Shown here in pieces: positions 9,968 through 18,063 of a stretch of DNA of 64,000 nucleotides (positions within the stretch are counted from its first letter, which is position 1; every line of letters begins with the position of its first letter). The notes below the pieces were generated by a model. The model searched no databases. It was not told the origin of the DNA and was given only the letters and a program-made list of their open reading frames with translations. Source of the stretch: Mycolicibacterium madagascariense (GTDB lineage: Bacteria > Actinomycetota > Actinomycetes > Mycobacteriales > Mycobacteriaceae); contig NZ_AP022610.1 in NCBI RefSeq assembly GCF_010729665.1, positions 868,001 to 932,000 on the forward strand, in the 5' to 3' direction. The translations under genes were made by a program, and so were the position numbers.

Positions 9968-10519
9968 TCAGTCCCGGAAGTCGAGCGGGACCCGCAGCGT
10001 CGCCAGCGTCGCGGCCAACCCGTCGTACTGGGCGGCCAGCATGCAGAACTCGATGAGCTGCTTGCGGTCCAGGTGCGACGCCAGCGCCGACCAGGTCTCC
10101 TGCGACATCGACCGGGTGACGACGAACTCGTCGGTCGCGGTGATCAGCACCCGCTGGCGGTCGGTCAGCCCGTCGGAGTCGGGGCCGGCGAAGATGGCGG
10201 CCTGCGTCTCGTCGCTGAGCCCCCGGCTGCGGGCGAGCCGGCGGTGCTGCTGCAGCTCGTATTCGCTGTCCCGAAGATGCCCGACGCGCAGGATGACCAG
10301 CTCGGCGTCCTTGCGAGACAGCTTGCCCCAGTTGAGCAGCACGCCGGAGTAGGGCAGCCACGCCAGCAGCAGCAGGCGGTGCTGACCGATGACGTCCATT
10401 AGGTGAAAGCGCGGCGCGCGTATGACGCGGGCCCCGAGCTTGGCGATGATCCAGCCGATCGGGCCGAGTTCGCGCACGCTCCCGGTCGACGGGATGCGGG
10501 CGGGCTGAGTCTCCGTCAT
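9968..10519 (-). CDS. carboxymuconolactone decarboxylase/AhpD-like family protein
   Basis: 183 residues, matching the Rv0464c family. The central block ELVILRVGHLRDSEYELQQHRRLARSRGL is the CMD/AhpD core with its Glu and His. The CxxC pair of true AhpD peroxidases is absent, so a thiol-peroxidase role is not supported. The ATG at 10519 overlaps the ramB stop as ATGA, indicating coupled translation with the regulator. It may act in the same acetate or fatty-acid response, but this is inferred from position only. Confidence 0.82.
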   Translation of the reverse strand: MTETQPARIPSTGSVRELGPIGWIIAKLGARVIRAPRFHLMDVIGQHRLLLLAWLPYSGVLLNWGKLSRKDAELVILRVGHLRDSEYELQQHRRLARSRGLSDETQAAIFAGPDSDGLTDRQRVLITATDEFVVTRSMSQETWSALASHLDRKQLIEFCMLAAQYDGLAATLATLRVPLDFRD

Positions 10520-11943
10520 GAGTGCTTCACCAGGTAGGGCGACACCGTGCTCCGATGCTCGTCGAGGTCGAGCGCGCGACCCAGAGCGGGAAACGCGCGT
10601 TGAGGGCAGTTGTCCCGCTCGCAGACCCGGCACCCCGCGCCGATCGGCGTGGCGACGTCACCAGACAAGTCGAGACCCTCCGAATACACCAGACGCTGCG
10701 CGTGCCGGAGCTCGCAGCCGAGCCCGATCGCGAACGTCTTACCCGGCTGACCATAGCGCGACGCCCGTCGCTCCACCGTACGGGCGACCCACATGTAGTG
10801 CCGCCCGTCGGGCATCTGGGCGATCTGCACCCCGATCTTGCCGGGGTTGGCGAACGTCTCGTAGACGTTCCAGAGCGGGCAGGTGCCGCCACTGGCGGAG
10901 AAGTGAAAACCCGTGGCGGACTGGCGTTTCGACATGTTGCCCGCGCGGTCCACGCGGACGAACGACAGCGGCACCCCGCGCATCGACGGACGCTGCAGGG
11001 TGGACAGCCGGTGCGCGATGGTCTCGTAGCTGACCGAGTAGAACGCCGACAGCCGCTCGACGTCGTAGCGGAACTCCTCGGCCTTGTCGTGGAACTGACG
11101 GTAGGGCAGCACGGTGGCCGCGGCGAAGTAGTTGGCCAGGCCGAGCCGCGCCAGGATCCGCGATTCGTCGCTGGCGAACATGCCCTCGTCGACGAGGGTG
11201 TCGATCAGGTCGCCGAACTCGAGGTAGCCCAGCTCGGCGGCGAGCCGGAACACGTACTGGCCCGACGGCAGGTGGCCGGCGATCTCCAGGGTCTTGGTCG
11301 CCGGGTCGAAGCGGTGCAGCACGCCGCCGCCGAGGTCGACGCGGTTGACGATCCGCACGCCGTGCACGGCCACCAGGCGGTCGGACAGGTCCCGGGACAG
11401 GTCCGCGCGGTGCATGCGCATCCGCAGCGTGAGGTCCTCGGCGGCGGTGTCCAGCTCGTGCAGGTAGTTCTGCCGCTGGTAGAAGTAGTCGCGCACCTCT
11501 TCGTGCGGCATGGAGATCGCGCCCGACCCGGAGCTGGCGCCGCTGCCGTCGGAGAAGCGGTCCTCGGTGGCCGCGGCCAGCTGCGTGGTGGTCAGGCGGT
11601 AGCGCCGGTGCAGGTTGACCATCGCGCGCGCCAGGGTCGGATGCGCGCCCACCACGTCGGCGATCTCGGCCAGGTCGACGTCGACGCCGAGGTCGCGGTC
11701 CATCGTCACCTCGCGCAGCTCGGCCACCAACCGCGTGTCGTCCTGGCTGGCGAAGAACGTCGCGTCGACGCCGAACACCTCGGTTATCCGCAGTAGGACC
11801 GCCACCGTGAGCGGCCGCACGTCGTGCTCGATCTGGTTGAGGTAGCTGGGGGAGATGTCCAGCATCTGCGCCAACGCCGCCTGGCTGAAGCCGCGTTCGC
11901 TGCGGAGCTGGCGCACGCGCGATCCGACGAAGGTCTTGGCCAC
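10516..11943 (-). CDS. ramB: transcriptional regulator of acetate metabolism RamB
   Basis: 475 residues. An N-terminal XRE helix-turn-helix (VRQLRSERGFSQAALAQML, then SPSYLNQIEHDVRPL) is followed by the short-chain fatty acyl regulator domain and a C-terminal cysteine cluster GAGCRVCERDNCPQRAFP. In mycobacteria and corynebacteria RamB controls icl and other glyoxylate/acetate genes. Here icl1 lies 1.2 kb away with possible target sites. The GTG at 11943 is followed upstream by an inverted repeat TGCGAA-N7-TTCGCA (11964-11982), a candidate autoregulatory operator. The downstream AhpD-like gene overlaps its stop. Confidence 0.95.
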   Translation of the reverse strand: MAKTFVGSRVRQLRSERGFSQAALAQMLDISPSYLNQIEHDVRPLTVAVLLRITEVFGVDATFFASQDDTRLVAELREVTMDRDLGVDVDLAEIADVVGAHPTLARAMVNLHRRYRLTTTQLAAATEDRFSDGSGASSGSGAISMPHEEVRDYFYQRQNYLHELDTAAEDLTLRMRMHRADLSRDLSDRLVAVHGVRIVNRVDLGGGVLHRFDPATKTLEIAGHLPSGQYVFRLAAELGYLEFGDLIDTLVDEGMFASDESRILARLGLANYFAAATVLPYRQFHDKAEEFRYDVERLSAFYSVSYETIAHRLSTLQRPSMRGVPLSFVRVDRAGNMSKRQSATGFHFSASGGTCPLWNVYETFANPGKIGVQIAQMPDGRHYMWVARTVERRASRYGQPGKTFAIGLGCELRHAQRLVYSEGLDLSGDVATPIGAGCRVCERDNCPQRAFPALGRALDLDEHRSTVSPYLVKHS

Positions 11944-11963
11944 GACGTCGAGGCTAGCAACCG

Positions 11964-11982
11964 TGCGAAGGCATTCTTCGCA
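11964..11982. promoter_or_regulatory. inverted repeat TGCGAA-N7-TTCGCA between ramB and the thioesterase gene
   Basis: Perfect 6-bp arms lie at 11964-11969 and 11977-11982 in the divergent gap. The half-site TTCGCA recurs twice upstream of icl1, which suggests a shared regulator, most simply RamB. Confidence 0.5.
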
Positions 11983-12020
11983 TCATTGGCATGGAAATGC
12001 CTGTGGCAGTATCGGGATCC

Positions 12021-12863
12021 GTGAGCAACACCGGGGGAAGTGCCGAAGACCCGTCGCACAGCCTGCGAACCGGCCTGGCCAAGACCATGATGCCGGTGCC
12101 GGACCCGCACCCCGACGTCTTCGACACCCAGTGGCCGCTGCGGGTGGCCGACGTGGATCGCCGGGGCCGGTTGAAGTTCGACGCCGCCACCCGCCACATC
12201 CAGGACGTCGGCTCGGATCAGCTGCGCGAGATGGGCTACGACGAGACCCACCCGCTGTGGATCGTCCGGCGGACCATGATCGACCTCATCGAGCCCATCG
12301 AGTTCAAGGACATCCTGCGCCTGCGCCGCTGGTGCTCGGGCACGTCGAACCGGTGGTGCGAGATGCGCGTGCGCATCGACGGCCGCAAGGGCGGGCTGAT
12401 GGAGTCCGAGGCGTTCTGGATCAACATCAACCGCGAGACGCAGGGCCCATCGCGCATCTCCGACGACTTCCTGGCCGGCCTGCGGCGCACGACCACCGTC
12501 GACCGGCTGCGGTGGAAGGCCTACTTGACGGCGGGCGGCCGCGACACCGCCGACGAGACCCGCGACTACCCGGTGCGGGCCAGCGACATCGACATCTTCG
12601 ACCACATGAACAACTCCGTGTACTGGTCGGTGGTCGAGGAGTACCTCGACGCCCACCCCGATCTGCTCGGCGCACCGCTGCGGGTCACGATCGAGCACGA
12701 CCTGCCCGTCGCCCTCGGGGACAAGCTCGAGATCCTCACCCACGTGCACCCGGCGGGTTCGACGGACGCGTTCGGCGACTACCTCGTCGACCGCACTGTT
12801 ACAACGCTCACATATGTGGTCGGCGACGAGGTCAAGGCCGTCGCCTGCCTGTTCGCACTCTGA
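12021..12863 (+). CDS. hotdog-fold acyl-ACP/acyl-CoA thioesterase-like protein
   Basis: About 280 residues, matching the Rv0466 family. Two hotdog domains are visible: the first with PLRVADVDRRGRLKF and IVRRTMIDL, the second with YPVRASDIDIFDHMNNSVYWSVVEEYL, the thioesterase signature with its D-x-D-x(2)-DHMNN element. Such enzymes release fatty acids from acyl carrier protein or CoA. I chose GTG 12021 because TTGGCA (11986-11991) and TATCGG (12010-12015) are spaced 18 bases apart and would start transcription at that codon. ATG 11991 is possible. It is divergent from ramB and upstream of icl1. Confidence 0.88.
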   Translation: MSNTGGSAEDPSHSLRTGLAKTMMPVPDPHPDVFDTQWPLRVADVDRRGRLKFDAATRHIQDVGSDQLREMGYDETHPLWIVRRTMIDLIEPIEFKDILRLRRWCSGTSNRWCEMRVRIDGRKGGLMESEAFWININRETQGPSRISDDFLAGLRRTTTVDRLRWKAYLTAGGRDTADETRDYPVRASDIDIFDHMNNSVYWSVVEEYLDAHPDLLGAPLRVTIEHDLPVALGDKLEILTHVHPAGSTDAFGDYLVDRTVTTLTYVVGDEVKAVACLFAL

Positions 12864-12877
12864 ATCGGTCCGGTTAA

Positions 12878-12893
12878 CAGTACGAGCGTACTG
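12878..12893. promoter_or_regulatory. perfect palindrome CAGTACG-AG-CGTACTG upstream of icl1
   Basis: Two 7-bp arms (12878-12884 and 12887-12893) flank AG, 15 bases after the thioesterase stop and 226 bases before icl1. No T-run follows, so an operator is more likely than a terminator. Confidence 0.45.
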
Positions 12894-12950
12894 ACCTGCG
12901 AGGACGTGCTACCGTCGGGTAACTTCTGAACCGTTTCAGCTCCGCTTGGC

Positions 12951-12966
12951 TTCGCAACCTTCGCAA
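12951..12966. promoter_or_regulatory. tandem TTCGCAA boxes upstream of icl1
   Basis: TTCGCAA occurs at 12951-12957 and again at 12960-12966, a 9-bp period. It is followed by CCGAAGG, which pairs with the second box. The half-site matches the inverted repeat in the ramB promoter. Confidence 0.45.
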
Positions 12967-12990
12967 GATGCCGAAGGTGCTTGGCGAAAA

Positions 12991-12996
12991 TTGACA
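12991..12996 (+). promoter_or_regulatory. consensus -35 box TTGACA of the icl1 promoter
   Basis: A perfect TTGACA is followed after 18 bases by GCGTAT. It lies just downstream of the TTCGCAA boxes and leaves a leader of about 95 bases before icl1. A GTTAAC word is repeated in that leader at 13054-13059 and 13070-13075. Confidence 0.4.
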
Positions 12997-13119
12997 AGCG
13001 AAACGGGTGGACCTGCGTATATGGGCTGTGACACTCTCGTCTTAGCAGTAAAAGTTAACTCGCGGTGGCGTTAACAAGATCAGCCAGACGTCGCCTGCGG
13101 CCGTAACCGAAGGAGCCCG

Positions 13120-14406
13120 ATGTCCACCGTTGGCACACCGAAGTCGCCCGAACAGATCCAGCACGACTGGGACCACAACCCCCGCTGGAAGGGCATCACC
13201 CGCACCTACAGCCCGCAGGACGTCGTGGCGCTGCAGGGCACCGTCGTCGAAGAGTCCACCCTCGCCCGCCGTGGCGCCGAGGTGCTGTGGGAGCAGCTCC
13301 ACGACATGGACTTCGTCAACTCGCTCGGCGCCCTGACCGGCAACCAGGCCGTGCAGCAGGTCCGCGCCGGCCTCAAGGCCATCTACCTATCCGGGTGGCA
13401 GGTCGCCGGTGACGCGAACCTGTCCGGCCACACCTACCCCGACCAGAGCCTCTACCCGGCCAACTCGGTGCCGCAGGTCGTGCGCCGCATCAACAACGCG
13501 CTGCTGCGCGCCGACCAGATCGCCAAGGTCGAGGGCGACCGCTCCGTCGAGAACTGGCTCGCCCCGATCGTCGCCGACGGCGAAGCCGGCTTCGGTGGCG
13601 CGCTCAACGTCTACGAGCTGCAGAAGGCCATGATCGCGGCCGGTGTCGCCGGTTCGCACTGGGAGGACCAGCTGGCCTCGGAGAAGAAGTGCGGCCACCT
13701 CGGTGGCAAGGTGCTGATCCCCACCCAGCAGCACATCCGCACCCTGACCTCGGCGCGTCTGGCGGCCGACGTCGCCGACGTCCCCACGCTCGTCATCGCC
13801 CGCACCGACGCCGAGGCCGCCACGCTCATCACCTCCGACGTCGACGAGCGCGACCGCCCGTTCGTCACCGGCGAGCGCACCGCCGAAGGCTTCTACCGCG
13901 TCAAGAACGGCCTGGAGCCGTGCATCTCGCGCGCCAAGTCCTACGCGCCGTACGCCGACCTCATCTGGATGGAGACCGGCACCCCGGACCTGGAGCTGGC
14001 CAAGAAGTTCGCCGAGGGCGTCAAGAGCGAATTCCCCGACCAGATGCTGGCCTACAACTGCTCGCCGTCCTTCAACTGGAAGCAGCACCTGGACGACGCG
14101 ACCATCGCGAAGTTCCAGAAGGAGCTCGGCGCCATGGGCTTCAAGTTCCAGTTCATCACCCTGGCCGGCTTCCACGCCCTCAACTACTCGATGTTCGACC
14201 TGGCCTACGGCTACGCCCGCAACCAGATGAGCGCGTACGTCGAGCTGCAGGAGCGGGAGTTCGCCGCTGAGGAGCGTGGCTACACCGCGACGAAGCACCA
14301 GCGCGAGGTTGGCGCCGGCTACTTCGACCGCATCGCCACCACCGTGGACCCGACCTCGTCGACCACCGCGCTCGCGGGCTCGACCGAAGAGGGCCAGTTC
14401 CACTAA
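13120..14406 (+). CDS. icl1: isocitrate lyase
   Basis: 428 residues. It cleaves isocitrate to succinate and glyoxylate in the glyoxylate shunt and can act as methylisocitrate lyase in propionate use. Catalytic Cys191 lies in [11 protein letters not shown], as in M. tuberculosis ICL1. The substrate-binding [11 protein letters not shown] and NCSPSFNW blocks are present. ATG 13120 follows AAGGAG at 6-nt spacing. A 256-bp upstream region carries a consensus -35, TTCGCAA boxes and a palindrome, fitting tight carbon-source control by RamB and others. A strong intrinsic terminator follows. Confidence 0.98.
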   Translation: MSTVGTPKSPEQIQHDWDHNPRWKGITRTYSPQDVVALQGTVVEESTLARRGAEVLWEQLHDMDFVNSLGALTGNQAVQQVRAGLKAIYLSGWQVAGDANLSGHTYPDQSLYPANSVPQVVRRINNALLRADQIAKVEGDRSVENWLAPIVADGEAGFGGALNVYELQKAMIAAGVAGSHWEDQLASEKKCGHLGGKVLIPTQQHIRTLTSARLAADVADVPTLVIARTDAEAATLITSDVDERDRPFVTGERTAEGFYRVKNGLEPCISRAKSYAPYADLIWMETGTPDLELAKKFAEGVKSEFPDQMLAYNCSPSFNWKQHLDDATIAKFQKELGAMGFKFQFITLAGFHALNYSMFDLAYGYARNQMSAYVELQEREFAAEERGYTATKHQREVGAGYFDRIATTVDPTSSTTALAGSTEEGQFH

Positions 14407-14424
14407 GTCCCGGTTTTCTGCGCG

Positions 14425-14477
14425 AGCAGACGCAAACGGCCCTGAAACCGCGTGTTTCAGGGCCTTTTGCGTCTGCT
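14425..14477 (+). terminator. long intrinsic terminator after icl1
   Basis: An inner perfect 11-bp stem GGCCCTGAAAC (14438-14448) pairs with 14454-14464 around a CGCGT loop and is followed by TTTT. An outer 12-bp stem AGCAGACGCAAA (14425-14436) pairs with 14466-14477. Together they give a 23-pair hairpin with a single C/T mismatch. Confidence 0.85.
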
Positions 14478-14501
14478 GGCGGTTCAGGAGAGAGTGTCAG
14501 C

Positions 14502-15356
14502 GTGACTATCGAACGAGTGGGCGTCGTGGGCGCCGGGCAAATGGGAGCGGGCATCGCCGAGGTGTCACTGCGGGCCGGTGCGGACGTCCGCATCTACGAG
14601 CCGACCGAGGCGCTGGCGAAGGCGGGCCGCGACCGCATCGCCACCTCGCTGGAGCGTGGCGTCAGCCGCGGCAAGCTGTCTGAGGCCGACCGCGACGACG
14701 CGTTGGCGCGGCTCAGCGTCGCGACCGACATGGCCGACCTCGCGGACCGTCAGCTGGTGGTCGAGGCGATCGTCGAGGACGCCGCGGTGAAGACCAAGGT
14801 GTTCGCGCAACTCGACGAGGTCGTCACCGATCCGGACGCGGTATTAGCGTCCAACACCTCGAGCATCCCCATCATGAAGATCGCGGCGGCCACCAAGAAC
14901 CCGAGCCGCGTGCTCGGACTGCACTTCTTCAACCCGGTCCCGGTGCTGCCGCTCGTCGAGCTGGTGCCCACGCTCGTCACGTCCGACGGGGCGCTTGCGC
15001 GCGTCGAGCAGTTCGCCAGCGAGACCCTGGGCAAGAAGGTCGTGCGGTGCACCGACCGCTCGGGCTTCGTCGTCAACGCGCTGCTGGTGCCCTACCTGCT
15101 ATCCGCGATTAGGATGGCGGAGGCCGGCGTCGCGACGGTCGAGGACATCGACACCGCCGTCGTCGCCGGGCTGTCGCACCCGATGGGCCCGCTGCGGCTG
15201 AGCGACCTGGTGGGGCTGGACACGCTGAAGCTGATTGCGGACAGCATGTTCGAGGAGTTCAAGGAGCCGCAGTACGGCCCGCCGCCGCTGCTGCAGCGCA
15301 TGGTCGAGGCGGGGCAGTTGGGCAAGAAGTCGGGCAAGGGCTTCTACGACTACTAG
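14502..15356 (+). CDS. fadB2: 3-hydroxybutyryl-CoA dehydrogenase
   Basis: 284 residues. It interconverts 3-hydroxybutyryl-CoA and acetoacetyl-CoA with NAD(P)(H) in fatty-acid oxidation. The N-terminal Rossmann motif is GVVGAGQMGAGIAEV. The catalytic His-Glu region is HFFNPVPVLPLVELVP, and the C-terminal domain has GFVVNALLVPYL. GTG 14502 follows AGGAGAGAG. The gene comes just after the icl1 terminator, so it has its own promoter or depends on readthrough. A palindromic repeat begins 6 bases after its stop. Confidence 0.96.
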   Translation: MTIERVGVVGAGQMGAGIAEVSLRAGADVRIYEPTEALAKAGRDRIATSLERGVSRGKLSEADRDDALARLSVATDMADLADRQLVVEAIVEDAAVKTKVFAQLDEVVTDPDAVLASNTSSIPIMKIAAATKNPSRVLGLHFFNPVPVLPLVELVPTLVTSDGALARVEQFASETLGKKVVRCTDRSGFVVNALLVPYLLSAIRMAEAGVATVEDIDTAVVAGLSHPMGPLRLSDLVGLDTLKLIADSMFEEFKEPQYGPPPLLQRMVEAGQLGKKSGKGFYDY

Positions 15357-15361
15357 TCGGC

Positions 15362-15425
15362 CGCCGAGCGCACGCTTCTTGTACGCAAACGTCGAGTAAC
15401 CCCGTCAACAAGCGTGCGCTCAGCG
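15362..15425. repeat. 64-bp palindromic intergenic repeat, copy 1
   Basis: A 20-bp arm (15362-15381) pairs with 15406-15425 (two mismatches) around a 24-base loop. It is about 86% identical (9 differences in 64) to copy 2 at 16312-16375, in the same orientation. It fills the gap between the convergent stops of fadB2 and the nuclease gene, and contains the latter's stop codon. Confidence 0.9.
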
Positions 15426-16268
15426 ATGCCCGAGCGCTCTCTGGACCCTGGCCACGATCGCAGCGCGCTCGTAGCGCAGTTGACGCGCGCTGACCCTGAC
15501 GATCGTCCACCCGCGGTTGGCCAGGAACTCCAAGCGCATGATGTCGTTGGCGTAATCGGCGGGACCCGTGAAGTGCTGCTCGCCGTCGTACTCAGCACCG
15601 ACCATTCGCTCGGGCCACCCCATGTCGATGCGGCGGACGACACGACCCCATTCGTTCGTCACGGGGATCTGCGTGACGGGCCGTGGCAGGCCCGCCTCCA
15701 CCAGGAGTAGGCGGAGGCGTGTCTCTTGCGGTGACTCGGCACCCGTATCGACTAGATCGAGCGCCCGTCGCAAACGCCGCACACCTCTCGCGCCCGGGTA
15801 CCGTGCCGCGACGTCCTCGACTCGCGACGGCGGCGTGCCCGTCGCATTCAGGAGAGCGTCGATGCGGATCACGGCGGTCTCGAGGGGTAGTCGGCGCCCG
15901 AGGTCATAGGACGTCCGGGCATCCGTCGTGCACACCATGCCGTCGACGGTGCACAGTTCGTCGTCTCGAATGTCGTTGCTGTGCATCACGATTCCGCGTG
16001 GCGTATCCCGGCGCGAGTGCGCGACCTCTGCCGGTAACTCCGGTGGAATCCAGCGGCTGCCCAGGAGGGCTGCTGCCGAATGCCCGACGAGGACGGCTCG
16101 TCGGCCCGACCACAGCCACGCCGCATGCGCCCGGTCGCGGGCCGTCAACTCGGCGCCGTGGGGAGCGTAGACGTTTCGATAGACCTTGGTGTAGCGCTGC
16201 CGTAGGTCGCGCCTCGTCAACTGTCCCGAGGCGAGCGCTTCGGTGGCGACGATCAGGCGGTCCGGCAC
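15420..16268 (-). CDS. AbiEi-like/DUF559-type putative nuclease
   Basis: About 282 residues. The N-terminal part (TRRDLRQRYTKVYRNVYAPHG) resembles the AbiEi antitoxin N-terminal domain. The C-terminal part (RRIDMGWPERMVGAEYDGEQH, then EFLANRGWTIVRVSARQL) has the D-x(n)-E-Y-D-G pattern of the DUF559/Vsr-like restriction-endonuclease fold. Its DNA target and role are unknown; relatives are scattered and multicopy in actinobacteria, often linked to defence or mobility. I chose GTG 16268, because the longer frame upstream only translates the flanking repeat. The gene sits between two copies of a palindromic repeat, at the site where H37Rv has mycolic-acid methyltransferase genes. Confidence 0.75.
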   Translation of the reverse strand: MPDRLIVATEALASGQLTRRDLRQRYTKVYRNVYAPHGAELTARDRAHAAWLWSGRRAVLVGHSAAALLGSRWIPPELPAEVAHSRRDTPRGIVMHSNDIRDDELCTVDGMVCTTDARTSYDLGRRLPLETAVIRIDALLNATGTPPSRVEDVAARYPGARGVRRLRRALDLVDTGAESPQETRLRLLLVEAGLPRPVTQIPVTNEWGRVVRRIDMGWPERMVGAEYDGEQHFTGPADYANDIMRLEFLANRGWTIVRVSARQLRYERAAIVARVQRALGHR

Positions 16269-16311
16269 CCGTCCATCGTCACGGCGCCGGCGGGGCCTCG
16301 GTCGCACCGAT

Positions 16312-16375
16312 CGCCGAGTGCACGCTTGTTGGACACGAACGTCGAGTAGAGCCGTCAACAAGCGTGCGCTCGGCG
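16312..16375. repeat. 64-bp palindromic intergenic repeat, copy 2
   Basis: The arms 16312-16331 and 16356-16375 match over 20 bases with a single mismatch, around a 24-base loop containing the shared AACGTCGAGTA. It ends 1 base before the stop of the second PPK2 gene and could act as that gene's terminator. Confidence 0.9.
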
Positions 16376-16376
16376 G

Positions 16377-17249
16377 CTAGGCCGTCTTGAGCCGACGCTT
16401 CTCCGCCTTGACGTCGAAATCCGGTGGCGGCCAAGCCAAGTCGAGGCCGTCGAGCGCCTCGATCAGCAGCTCGGTGATCGCCAGGCGCGAGTACCACTTG
16501 CGGTCGCAGGGGATGACGTGCCACGGCGCGTATTCGGTCGAGGTGCGGTCGAGCACCGCCTGGTAGGCCTCCTGGTACTTGGGCCACAGCTCGCGTTCGT
16601 CGATGTCGGCGGGGTTGAACTTCCAGAACTTGTCGGGGCGGCGCAGCCGTTTGGCGAGCCGCTTCTTCTGCTCGTCGAGCGAGACGAACATCGCGCACTT
16701 GACGATCGTCGTCCCGTCGTCGACGAGTTCCCGCTCGAACGCGTTGATCTCGTCGTAGCGTCGGCCCCACACCTCGGGCGGCACCAGATCGTGCACCCGT
16801 ACGGCGAGGACGTCCTCGTAGTGCGACCGGTCGAACACGCCGATGTGGCCCGCCGGCGGCAGCGCCTTGCGAATCCGCCACAGGTAGTCGTGGGCGAGCT
16901 CCTCCTCGGTCGGCTTGCCGAAGCTCGAGTATCGGATGCCCTGCGGATTGCCCGCTCCCACAACGTGTTTGACGATTCCGCCCTTGCCCGCGGTGTCCAT
17001 GCCCTGCAGCACGAGGAGGATCTTGCGGGTGTCCCCGGCGCGGCTGCCGGCATACAGCATCTCCTGCAGGTCGGCGAACACCTCGTTGCGCTCGTCCTGC
17101 AGGTCGCCCGAATCCTTCTTCTTGCCGGTGAATCCGGGCGTCGAAGCCGTCTCGATGTCGGCGACCGCGGTGCCCGCCCGGAACTCCAGGAGGTCGTGCG
17201 GTTCGTGGGTCCAGAGCGACGGAAGGTCGGCGTCGGGGGTTCGGGCCAT
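16377..17249 (-). CDS. PPK2-family polyphosphate:nucleotide phosphotransferase
   Basis: About 290 residues. The Walker A region is LQGMDTAGKGGIVKHVVGAGNPQG, and the lid/Walker B region is FDRSHYEDVLAVRVHDLVP. APWHVIPCDRKWYSRLA is near the C-terminus. It belongs to a different PPK2 subgroup from the gene at 813 and probably uses polyphosphate to phosphorylate nucleotides. The frame is open to TTG 17261, but I chose ATG 17249, just after the TetR stop at 17254. The pair TetR-PPK2 reads in the same direction, so the regulator gene and this gene probably share a transcript. Confidence 0.88.
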   Translation of the reverse strand: MARTPDADLPSLWTHEPHDLLEFRAGTAVADIETASTPGFTGKKKDSGDLQDERNEVFADLQEMLYAGSRAGDTRKILLVLQGMDTAGKGGIVKHVVGAGNPQGIRYSSFGKPTEEELAHDYLWRIRKALPPAGHIGVFDRSHYEDVLAVRVHDLVPPEVWGRRYDEINAFERELVDDGTTIVKCAMFVSLDEQKKRLAKRLRRPDKFWKFNPADIDERELWPKYQEAYQAVLDRTSTEYAPWHVIPCDRKWYSRLAITELLIEALDGLDLAWPPPDFDVKAEKRRLKTA

Positions 17250-17253
17250 CCCG

Positions 17254-17958
17254 TCAGTCAAGCAGGTGCGGCGGCAACACCGGGGAGGGATGGGGTGACG
17301 CGTTGAAACTCTCCAGCGATCCGCCCACCTCGACGATGCCCCGCAACGCGTTCCACGACAGCATCGTCAGGTAGTCGATCAGCTCGTCGGCCGTCATCCG
17401 CGGGTTCGACATCCAGGAGTGGGTGGCCAGCTGCACGCCGCCGACGATCATGAACGCCCACGGGTTGGCGCCGCTGGTGTCCATGCCGACCGACGCCATC
17501 CGCCTGCGCAGCATGACGCCGAGCATGCGGGCGATGATCTGTTCGGACTCGGCTACGGCCTTGCTCTTGCTGGCCGAACTGTTGGCCATCACGAACGGAT
17601 AGATCTCCGGCTCGGCGGCCACCGTGTGGACGTACACCCGGATGATCTCGCGGGTCAGGTCGTAGCCGTCGAGGTTGGCCGTCAGCGCGGCCGCCATGTT
17701 GGGGATCAGGGTGGTCTGCGCGAACCGCATCATGACGGCGGTCGTCAGGTCGTTCTTGTCGACGAAGTAGCGGTAGAGCACGGTCTTCGACACACCGATC
17801 TCGGCGGCGATCTCATCCATGCTCACGTTGCTGCCACGGAGCCGGATGGCATCGAGCGTGCCGTCGACCAACTCGTTGCGTCGATCGACTTTGTGCTGGT
17901 GCCAGCGTCGTTTGCGCCCGTCGGTCTTCACCGGTCCGGCCGGGGTCTGCTGTGCCAC
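17254..17958 (-). CDS. TetR-family transcriptional regulator (Rv0472c-like)
   Basis: 234 residues. The N-terminal helix-turn-helix is DEIAAEIGVSKTVLYRYFVDKNDL. A variable ligand-binding domain follows, with a C-terminal WNALRGIVEVGG segment. GTG 17958 gives the length known for Rv0472c. It is divergent from the DUF445 gene across a 105-bp gap, in which I see no clear palindromic operator. The downstream PPK2 gene begins within a few bases of its stop. The ligand and targets are unknown. Confidence 0.9.
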   Translation of the reverse strand: MAQQTPAGPVKTDGRKRRWHQHKVDRRNELVDGTLDAIRLRGSNVSMDEIAAEIGVSKTVLYRYFVDKNDLTTAVMMRFAQTTLIPNMAAALTANLDGYDLTREIIRVYVHTVAAEPEIYPFVMANSSASKSKAVAESEQIIARMLGVMLRRRMASVGMDTSGANPWAFMIVGGVQLATHSWMSNPRMTADELIDYLTMLSWNALRGIVEVGGSLESFNASPHPSPVLPPHLLD

Positions 17959-18063
17959 TTCCGCCCGTCTTCCATTCCCTCGTTCTCGTCGATGATACGG
18001 CCGAATCCGACGCGTGCCTCGGTGGGACGACCTGCCGCGGCGGACATGCAGGATGATGGACCC

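Noticed and set aside
13021..13074. 17-codon ATG ORF in the icl1 leader
   Set aside because: The candidate -10 abuts the ATG with no proper spacing, there is no SD and no distinctive codon pattern.
16269..16361. N-terminal extension of the nuclease gene
   Set aside because: The extra residues are a translation of the palindromic repeat and low-complexity Arg codons.
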